The position numbers were made by a program, and so were the translations under genes. The notes beneath the pieces were generated by a model. It did not search any database. It saw nothing but the letters and a program-made list of their open reading frames with translations, and was not told the origin of the DNA. Below, piece after piece: positions 7,893-11,981 of a stretch of DNA of 11,981 nt. The DNA comes from Syntrophobacterales bacterium. GTDB taxonomy: Bacteria; Desulfobacterota; Syntrophorhabdia; Syntrophorhabdales; WCHB1-27. Numbering within the stretch: the stretch's first letter is position 1; every line of letters starts with the position of its first letter. The stretch is taken from the NCBI GenBank assembly GCA_017881765.1, contig JADGQN010000106.1:1-11981 (forward strand), given 5' to 3'.

Positions 7893-9427
7893 CTTTTTGG
7901 GGGACGGTAATGGTGCACAGGTACAAAATGTTTTCTGAACATTCGCTTCAATTATTTCTACCCCACCGAGTGCGTCCGGGACGGCGTGCTCTCGCCGCGG
8001 TATTGATTGCGGCAGGTATCATCAGCCTTCTCACCGCGTGCGCCGTAGGCCCCGATTACGTCAGGCCCACGGCCGAGGCGCCGGCTACGTACAAGGAGAT
8101 CGGGAGCTGGAAAGAGGCTGAGCCCAAGGACCACCTCACCAGGGGAGCGTGGTGGGAGATCTTCAATAACCCCGAGCTGAATGCGCTCGAAGAGCAAGTC
8201 AACATTTCGAACCAGAACGTGGCTGCTGCGGAAGCACAATTCCGCCAGGCGCTTGCGCTCGTTCAGGTTGCACGGGCGGGTTATTTTCCAACGCTTACGG
8301 CCGGGGCCTCTGCCTCACGCGCCTTGAGGTCGGGTGACGTTGGCCAGAGCACATTTGCTTCAGGCGCTACTGTCAATGATTATCTGGCGCCGCTTACCGC
8401 TTCCTGGGCGATAGATGTATGGGGCCGGGTTCGTCGTCTCGTCGAAGCCGGTAAGGCAAGTGCCCAGGCGAGCGCGGCACTGCTCGAATCCGTTCGTCTG
8501 CTTACTCAGGCTCAAGTTGCGCAGAATTATTTTCAGCTCCGCACGCTGGATGCGCAGAAAAAACTTCTGGACGACACGACCATTGCCTATCAAATGAGCC
8601 TCAAGCTGACACAGAACCGGTATGCGAGCGGCATTGCGTCCAGGGCAGACGTGCTCCAGGCGGAAACGCTGCTCAAGTCCACCCAGGCCCAGGCGATAGA
8701 CGTCGGTGTGCAGCGCGCGCAGCTGGAGCACGCGATCGCCATGCTTCTCGGCAAACCCGCATCCGTTTTTTTCATTCCGGTCGCGCCGCTCAGCGTAGTC
8801 CCGCCCGCCATACCCGTGGGTGTGCCCTCGGAACTACTCGAACGCAGACCTGATATTGCAGCGGCCGAGCGAAATATGGCAGCGGCCAATGCCCAGATCG
8901 GGGTCGCCAAGGCGGCCTTTTACCCGACCGTCACTCTGAACGGGTCAGCCGGCTACGAGAGCAGCGATCTATCGAATTGGCTTACATGGCCGAGCCGCTT
9001 CTGGTCGCTTGGAACAGGGATATCGGAAGCGGTATTTGAAGGGGGATTGAGGTGGGCGCAGATGGCAGCCGCGCGCGCAGCCTATGATGCGACGGTTGCA
9101 TCCTATCGCCAGACCGTGCTCACCGGATTTCAGCAGGTGGAGGACAATCTGGCCGCGCTCCGCATCTTGGAGGAAGAGGCCCAGGTGCAGCAAGGGGCGG
9201 TGCAGGCTGCCCGGCAATCGGTGACGGTGGCTCTCAACCAGTACAAGGCGGGAACGGTCAACTACCTCACCGTCGTCGTGGTCCAGGCCGCGGCCTTGAA
9301 CAACGAAATTACGGCGGTGAACATTCAGAACCGCCGGATGACCGCCGCCGTAAATCTCATCCAGGCCCTTGGCGGCGGCTGGAGCGCATCCGAGCTGCCT
9401 ACGAGCGACGACCTGCGGTGGTGGTAA
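7889..9427 (+). CDS. NodT-family outer-membrane efflux lipoprotein (RND outer-membrane factor)
   Basis: This is the outer-membrane channel that completes the pump. It belongs to the OEP/NodT lipoprotein class (OprM/CusC-like), not the unlipidated TolC class. A basic stretch (RPGRR, 29-33) and a hydrophobic segment lead to a lipobox, LLTAC, with Cys51 in the longest reading, so the mature protein would be lipidated and begin CAVGPDYVRP, a NodT hallmark. Other signatures are GAWWEIFNNPELNAL (about 86-100), TASWAIDVWGRVRR (about 169-182) and LLERRPDIAAAERN followed by AQIGVAKAAFYPTVTL (about 315-350). The first start, GTG 7889, overlaps the mdtC stop as GTGA. ATG 7910 follows GGGGGA at 7899-7904 with 5-nt spacing and gives a more ordinary signal peptide, so it is a strong alternative; ATG 7928 is also possible. 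The length of about 500 residues is typical. Confidence 0.94.
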   Translation: MTFWGTVMVHRYKMFSEHSLQLFLPHRVRPGRRALAAVLIAAGIISLLTACAVGPDYVRPTAEAPATYKEIGSWKEAEPKDHLTRGAWWEIFNNPELNALEEQVNISNQNVAAAEAQFRQALALVQVARAGYFPTLTAGASASRALRSGDVGQSTFASGATVNDYLAPLTASWAIDVWGRVRRLVEAGKASAQASAALLESVRLLTQAQVAQNYFQLRTLDAQKKLLDDTTIAYQMSLKLTQNRYASGIASRADVLQAETLLKSTQAQAIDVGVQRAQLEHAIAMLLGKPASVFFIPVAPLSVVPPAIPVGVPSELLERRPDIAAAERNMAAANAQIGVAKAAFYPTVTLNGSAGYESSDLSNWLTWPSRFWSLGTGISEAVFEGGLRWAQMAAARAAYDATVASYRQTVLTGFQQVEDNLAALRILEEEAQVQQGAVQAARQSVTVALNQYKAGTVNYLTVVVVQAAALNNEITAVNIQNRRMTAAVNLIQALGGGWSASELPTSDDLRWW

Positions 9428-9437
9428 AAAGCTTGAG

Positions 9438-9464
9438 CGGCCCGCGCAGAACAATTTCGGGCCG
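9438..9464. terminator. GC-rich inverted repeat between convergent genes, possible terminator
   Basis: CGGCCCG (9438-9444) pairs perfectly with CGGGCCG (9458-9464) around a 13-nt loop, just after the efflux operon stop. On the + strand no T-run follows. On the - strand a TTTTT run (plus-strand AAAAA at 9426-9430) follows the stem after seven bases, so it might better serve the isochorismatase-fold gene reading toward it. It is not a textbook intrinsic terminator in either direction. Confidence 0.45.
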
Positions 9465-9537
9465 AAAGCACAGGCAGAAGCCGAGCCATAAGACTGTGCA
9501 AGGGCAGCGCTAAGTTGGATATTCCGCGGTCCACCTG

Positions 9538-10152
9538 TCACCCGATATTCGCCGACTTTTCTACGATAACTATCTTAGCCAGGTTCTCCAGAGAACGTTC
9601 GTGCGCTGCTTTATCCGGCGAAGAGACGCAATCGGATACTATCACCGGGTAAAACCCTCTGTTGGATGCATCACGCGCTGAAGATTCGACGCCAATTTCC
9701 GTGGATATGCCGGTAAAGATCAGGGTGGTTATACCGCGATTACGCATCATATATTCAAAATTGGTTCCGATGAAGATGCTTGCAGCCGGTTTTTCAAGGA
9801 CTATGTCAGCAGGTTGAGGTTTGACAATCTCGGGTATTTCCCGCTCTTTTGAGCCTATTGCCATAAAAGGAGGCAGCTTGCTCACATCGTCCACATTGAA
9901 GCGCTTCATCATCGAATAATAGCGCCACGAGGAATCAAAACCTTTGGGGACGGGGGTGATCATTGTATAAACCACCGGCATCGCCTTCCTCAGTTTTTCA
10001 ATAAGGCTTTTCAGATTAACTAGGAATTCATCTTTGTTGAATATCCTGTCCACCAATCCATTTTGCACGTCCCACACGATGAGACAAGAATGTTGTGGCT
10101 CAACCACCTCCCGGACGTTTTCATACACTATGACTCCGTTCACATTTTTCAT
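9538..10152 (-). CDS. Isochorismatase-fold cysteine-hydrolase-like protein with Gly in place of catalytic Cys
   Basis: This is a 204-residue cytoplasmic protein of the isochorismatase/nicotinamidase superfamily, full length for the fold. The first beta strand ends in the conserved Asp (VWDVQNG, D28). The conserved Lys is K121 (VLEKPAASIFIGT). The TGISTEIGVESSARDA segment at 147-162 corresponds to the nucleophile region. Where nicotinamidases and N-carbamoylsarcosine amidases have Cys (for example T-x-x-C-V), this protein has G154. Gly at that position is known in true isochorismatases of the PhzD/EntB type, which hydrolyse a vinyl ether without a thiol, so the reaction may not be an amidase reaction. 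The ATG at 10152 has an excellent Shine-Dalgarno sequence, AGGAGGT, 6 nt away. The gene is monocistronic here, convergent with the efflux operon and divergent from the DUF6504-like gene. The substrate is unknown, and no isochorismate-pathway gene is visible nearby. Confidence 0.88.
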   Translation of the reverse strand: MKNVNGVIVYENVREVVEPQHSCLIVWDVQNGLVDRIFNKDEFLVNLKSLIEKLRKAMPVVYTMITPVPKGFDSSWRYYSMMKRFNVDDVSKLPPFMAIGSKEREIPEIVKPQPADIVLEKPAASIFIGTNFEYMMRNRGITTLIFTGISTEIGVESSARDASNRGFYPVIVSDCVSSPDKAAHERSLENLAKIVIVEKSANIG

Positions 10153-10158
10153 CTACGC

Positions 10159-10165
10159 ACCTCCT
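10159..10165 (-). promoter_or_regulatory. Strong ribosome-binding site of the isochorismatase-fold gene
   Basis: On the - strand AGGAGGT, a perfect anti-16S match, stands 6 nt before the ATG at 10152. It fixes this start and suggests efficient translation, in contrast to the poorly marked starts of the efflux operon. Confidence 0.75.
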
Positions 10166-10208
10166 TCTTCGCGTTGCTGAAGTATTTTGGCTAAAATTCG
10201 GATTCTCA

Positions 10209-10237
10209 ATTGTACCACCGGTTCAGCGAGCATCCAA
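10209..10237 (-). promoter_or_regulatory. Candidate sigma70-type promoter of the isochorismatase-fold gene
   Basis: On the - strand TTGGAT (10232-10237) and TACAAT (10209-10214) are separated by exactly 17 bases. The -10 matches consensus at five of six positions and the -35 at three of six. The predicted leader of about 50 nt leads into the strong ribosome-binding site. Identified by eye. Confidence 0.4.
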
Positions 10238-10256
10238 CAGGAAAACACCCCCGTTA

Positions 10257-10285
10257 TTGCGTTTTCCCGTGACACGCCGTATTAT
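10257..10285 (+). promoter_or_regulatory. Candidate sigma70-type promoter of the DUF6504-like gene
   Basis: TTGCGT (10257-10262) and TATTAT (10280-10285) are separated by 17 bases, with five of six -10 matches. Transcription would begin near 10292 and produce a leader of about 140 nt that contains the entire palindrome at 10311-10434. It is divergent from the promoter at 10209-10237, with roughly 20 bases between the two -35 hexamers. Confidence 0.4.
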
Positions 10286-10302
10286 GTGGAAAGAGAGTCA
10301 CG
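10268..10302. promoter_or_regulatory. Inverted repeat flanking the candidate -10, possible operator
   Basis: CGTGAC at 10268-10273 is the reverse complement of GTCACG at 10297-10302, with 23 bases between. An overlapping alternative pairing is CGCCGT (10275-10280) with ACGGCG (10300-10305). The arms bracket the TATTAT hexamer and the predicted start site, where a repressor site would act. Six-base arms can arise by chance. Confidence 0.3.
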
Positions 10303-10303
10303 G

Positions 10304-10439
10304 CGCGTTAATATCAGGTTGCATTCAAAAATAGAGCGAGGCGACGAGGAGGATAGCGACGGAGGCGTACATTAGTACGTCGGAGTCGTGCCGACGCAGG
10401 CAACGAAGCTATATGAATGAAGGCAACCTGATATGCGCG
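10304..10439. repeat. Long imperfect palindrome (REP/BIME-like candidate) ending over the DUF6504-like start codon
   Basis: ATATCAGGTTGC at 10311-10322 is exactly complementary to GCAACCTGATAT at 10423-10434. ATTCA (10323-10327) continues the stem with TGAAT (10414-10418), leaving GAAG (10419-10422) bulged on the right arm. A further four GC pairs (10304-10307 with 10436-10439) extend it outside a small internal loop. At the centre CGTAC (10366-10370) and GTACG (10375-10379) form a tight hairpin with an ATTA loop. The interior is rich in CGA/GAGG motifs and unlike coding DNA. The architecture resembles dispersed intergenic palindromes. Whether it is multicopy cannot be told from one window. 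Confidence 0.65.
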
Positions 10440-10786
10440 AACGATTGATCAGTGAAGCTATCAAGCCGGTAGTTGCCACGTGTGATACCGCACGGATGGC
10501 AGCCGGTGAACCCGGCCTCCCTGAAGAGTTTGTCTGGCGTGGCCAGACCGTAAAGATCGTGGCCGTGCTGCGCACCTGGCGCGAAACCGGAAAGTGCCGC
10601 CACGGCAGCCCTGAAAGGTACGTGCGCAAGCACTGGTTCGAGGTGGATACCACCTCCTTCGGTGTAATGAAGATTTATTTTGATCGGCAGCCCAGGGGTA
10701 GTGGCAAGAGTGGACGATGGTGGCTCTTCAGCATCAGCGGCTCACAGGAGGTTCAACAAGACGACGCTCAAGGCGGAATGGTATAA
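10433..10786 (+). CDS. DUF6504-like small protein of unknown function
   Basis: This is a 117-residue soluble protein with no signal peptide or membrane segment. The core resembles the DUF6504 pattern: FVWRGQTVKIVAVLRTWRETG (about 33-53, the F-x-W-R-G-x-x-x-x-V and W-R-E-x-G elements), then HWFEVDTTSFGVMKIYFDR and GRWWLFSI near the C-terminus. This suggests a compact, all-beta-rich domain; biochemical function is not known to me. The start at ATG 10433 has GAAGG (10419-10423) 9 nt upstream. Both the ribosome-binding site and the start codon lie in the right arm of the palindrome, so translation may depend on RNA folding. The last 15 or so residues are polar and probably disordered. The family call rests on a remembered pattern and is moderately secure. 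Confidence 0.7.
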   Translation: MRERLISEAIKPVVATCDTARMAAGEPGLPEEFVWRGQTVKIVAVLRTWRETGKCRHGSPERYVRKHWFEVDTTSFGVMKIYFDRQPRGSGKSGRWWLFSISGSQEVQQDDAQGGMV

Positions 10787-10800
10787 CCGTCATACGTGAG

Positions 10801-10910
10801 GAGCATAATGTATGACATTAAAGTAATATAGTTAATAAAAAGGTAATAAAAAGTACCTATATATTAGCATAGCGAAGTTATAACAAGTTCAAGTAGAAAC
10901 TATTATGCTC
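10801..10910. repeat. AT-rich 110-bp segment bounded by a 9-bp inverted repeat
   Basis: GAGCATAAT (10801-10809) is exactly inverted as ATTATGCTC (10902-10910). The enclosed 92 bases are extremely AT-rich and carry no open frame. No target duplication is evident in the flanks. The segment sits between convergent genes and could be a transcription-end structure for the DUF6504-like gene, a small mobile-element relic, or chance in AT-rich DNA. Confidence 0.4.
10833..10853. repeat. 11-bp tandem A-tract repeat
   Basis: TAATAAAAAG occurs at 10833-10842 and again at 10844-10853 with a period of 11 bases, so two A5 tracts lie roughly one helical turn apart. A degenerate related unit (TAATATAG) precedes them. 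Phased A-tracts are associated with intrinsic DNA curvature. Confidence 0.45.
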
Positions 10911-10934
10911 TCTTATATATATAACAGGAACACA

Positions 10935-10970
10935 AAAGATAAAAAATAGAATCCGCTTCAACTTAAGCGG
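10935..10970 (-). terminator. Intrinsic terminator of the acyl-CoA mutase gene
   Basis: Three bases beyond the mutase stop codon, CCGCTT and AAGCGG (10953-10958 with 10965-10970) form a 6-bp stem with a 6-nt loop. On the - strand it is followed by a T-rich tract that includes TTTTTT and TTTT at 10935-10948. Position, stem and T-tract fit a rho-independent terminator, although the T-run begins about five bases after the stem. Confidence 0.6.
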
Positions 10971-10973
10971 CAT

Positions 10974-11981
10974 TTAGAATAAACTCGGTTCGTCGAATTC
11001 TCCGTAGATGCTCCGGAAAATGGCCGTCATCTCGCCGACCGTCGCATACGCTTTGCAGCATTCCACGAGATAGGGCATGACGTTCTTGCCCTCTTTCGTT
11101 GCCTGCTCGAGTGCTGTAAGGGTACGTGTCACATCCCGGTTGTTCCTCTCCCGCTTGACCTGGTTAAGCCCCTCGATCTGCTTTTCTGCCGATTCCCAGT
11201 TGTATTCGTGGAGCTCGACATCCATCGGCTCTCCTTCCGTATGAATGTTCACGCCGACCTTGAGGAGTTCGCCCGACTGGATACCCTTCTCGAATTCATA
11301 GGCCTGCCGGGCGACCAATCTCTGGATGTAGCCGGTAGCTACTGCCTGCGTGATGCCGCCTGCTTTCTCTATCCGCGCCATCTCCTCTTCAATCTTCTGC
11401 TCCATCTCTTTCGTCAGCGTTTCGATGAAGTAGCTGCCTGCCAGGGGATCGACGGTGTCCCGCAGGCCAATCTCATCCATCAGCAGCTGCAACGTGCGTA
11501 AGGAAAGGATAGCTGAATGGGGTGTGGGGATGGTGTAGGCTTCGTCGTAGCTGCAAAGCGCGATCGTCTGGGCTCCCGCCAGCGCCGCGGAAAGGGCGTA
11601 ATAGGCGCCGCGCATAATGTTGTTCTCGGGCTGCGCCTTGGTCAGGCCATATCCTCCGCCGCCGAACAGGCCCCTCAGATACATGTTCGAATCCTTCTTG
11701 ACCCCGTACTTTTCCTTGAGATTCCTTGCCCAGAGCTTCCGGCCTGCCCTGAACTTCGCCACTTGTTCCCAGAGGTTACCGAATACATTGAAGTTGAAGG
11801 AAAAGCGGCCGACAAACGCGTCCGCGTCATAGCCTCTGGCGATCACGTTGTCTATATACGCGTTCGCGATCAGTATGGCGTAGCCGATCTCCTGCGCAGG
11901 CGTTGCGCCCGATTCCCTGATGTGATAGCCGCATACGCTCACCGGATTTGTGCGCGGGAGTGCGTCTATGGAGTATTCGAT
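10974..11981 (-). CDS. Methylmalonyl-CoA-mutase-family large subunit (3' part; 5' end beyond window)
   Basis: The last 335 residues of an adenosylcobalamin-dependent acyl-CoA mutase catalytic subunit are visible, in frame to the window edge; the GTG at 11942 is internal (NPVSVCGYHIRESGATPAQE spans it). Family landmarks are GYHIRESGA, FRAGRKLWAR, QPENNI, DEAYTIPTP, TVDPLAGSYF, KVGVN and KAYATVGEM. The protein ends at GEFDEPSLF with no B12-binding domain, as in two-subunit mutases, so a separate small cobalamin-binding subunit is expected outside the window. The segment aligning with the conserved R-F-H-T-Q-T-A-G of methylmalonyl-CoA mutases reads LRGLFGGGGYG (about fragment residues 102-112), lacking that His and Gln. 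This suggests a divergent subfamily whose substrate may not be methylmalonyl-CoA. Alternatives include mutases for isobutyryl-, 2-hydroxyisobutyryl- or long-chain alkylsuccinyl-CoA. Such enzymes rearrange the carbon skeleton of CoA thioesters by a radical mechanism. Confidence 0.9.
   Translation of the reverse strand: MEYSIDALPRTNPVSVCGYHIRESGATPAQEIGYAILIANAYIDNVIARGYDADAFVGRFSFNFNVFGNLWEQVAKFRAGRKLWARNLKEKYGVKKDSNMYLRGLFGGGGYGLTKAQPENNIMRGAYYALSAALAGAQTIALCSYDEAYTIPTPHSAILSLRTLQLLMDEIGLRDTVDPLAGSYFIETLTKEMEQKIEEEMARIEKAGGITQAVATGYIQRLVARQAYEFEKGIQSGELLKVGVNIHTEGEPMDVELHEYNWESAEKQIEGLNQVKRERNNRDVTRTLTALEQATKEGKNVMPYLVECCKAYATVGEMTAIFRSIYGEFDEPSLF

Noticed and set aside
9538..10152. Isochorismatase-fold gene as a decayed pseudogene because of the missing Cys
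   Set aside because: The frame is intact at full length, the ribosome-binding site is excellent, and D28, K121 and the residues around G154 are well conserved. Gly at this site is also known in active isochorismatases.
10187..10375. 62-codon + strand frame from a TTG start, upstream of the DUF6504-like gene
   Set aside because: It has no ribosome-binding site, its start lies in the leader of the divergent isochorismatase-fold gene, and its last third reads through the palindrome. More likely non-coding, although the first 40 codons look less random than expected.
10311..10434. tRNA, other structured RNA gene or CRISPR repeat
   Set aside because: The structure is one long imperfect palindrome with no cloverleaf, no CCA-type acceptor end, and no regularly spaced direct repeats. 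It fits a dispersed palindrome or leader hairpin better.

Overview
The window is about 12 kb of moderately GC-rich bacterial DNA. Its core is a complete four-gene operon for a heteromeric RND multidrug efflux pump of the MdtABC type (413-9427, + strand), followed by three unrelated single genes. The mixture (MdtABC plus a NodT-type outer-membrane channel, a stand-alone methylmalonyl-CoA-mutase-type large subunit, an isochorismatase-fold protein and a DUF6504-like protein) fits an environmental Gram-negative, perhaps a Desulfobacterota/deltaproteobacterial anaerobe. That placement is inferred from gene content and protein resemblance; no rRNA or other phylogenetic marker is present.

Layout. 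1-412 is a comparatively AT-rich leader with candidate promoter elements, ending in a short open frame whose stop overlaps the efflux operon start. 413-9427 holds mdtA (periplasmic adaptor), mdtB and mdtC (paired RND transporters) and a NodT-family outer-membrane lipoprotein. Every junction is a 4-nt ATGA or GTGA overlap if the first possible start is used, so the genes are probably co-transcribed and translationally coupled. Together they encode all three layers of an inner membrane-periplasm-outer membrane pump, whereas E. coli MdtABC borrows TolC. 9428-9537 has a GC-rich inverted repeat between convergent genes. 9538-10152 (- strand) encodes an isochorismatase-fold hydrolase with Gly at the usual catalytic Cys position. 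10153-10432 is a divergent control region with a good promoter candidate in each direction and a roughly 124-nt imperfect palindrome. 10433-10786 (+ strand) encodes a DUF6504-like protein whose start lies inside the palindrome arm. 10787-10973 is a very AT-rich convergent spacer with a 9-bp inverted repeat, an 11-bp tandem repeat and a terminator for the last gene. 10974-11981 (- strand) is the 3' part of a B12-dependent acyl-CoA mutase large subunit that runs off the right edge.

The efflux operon is a recognisable known system. The less explained material lies in 9538-11981: the Cys-less isochorismatase, the palindrome that could form an RNA structure over the ribosome-binding site of the DUF6504-like gene, and a mutase whose active-site segment departs from canonical methylmalonyl-CoA mutase. 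I found no CRISPR array, tRNA, rRNA, transposase or phage gene.
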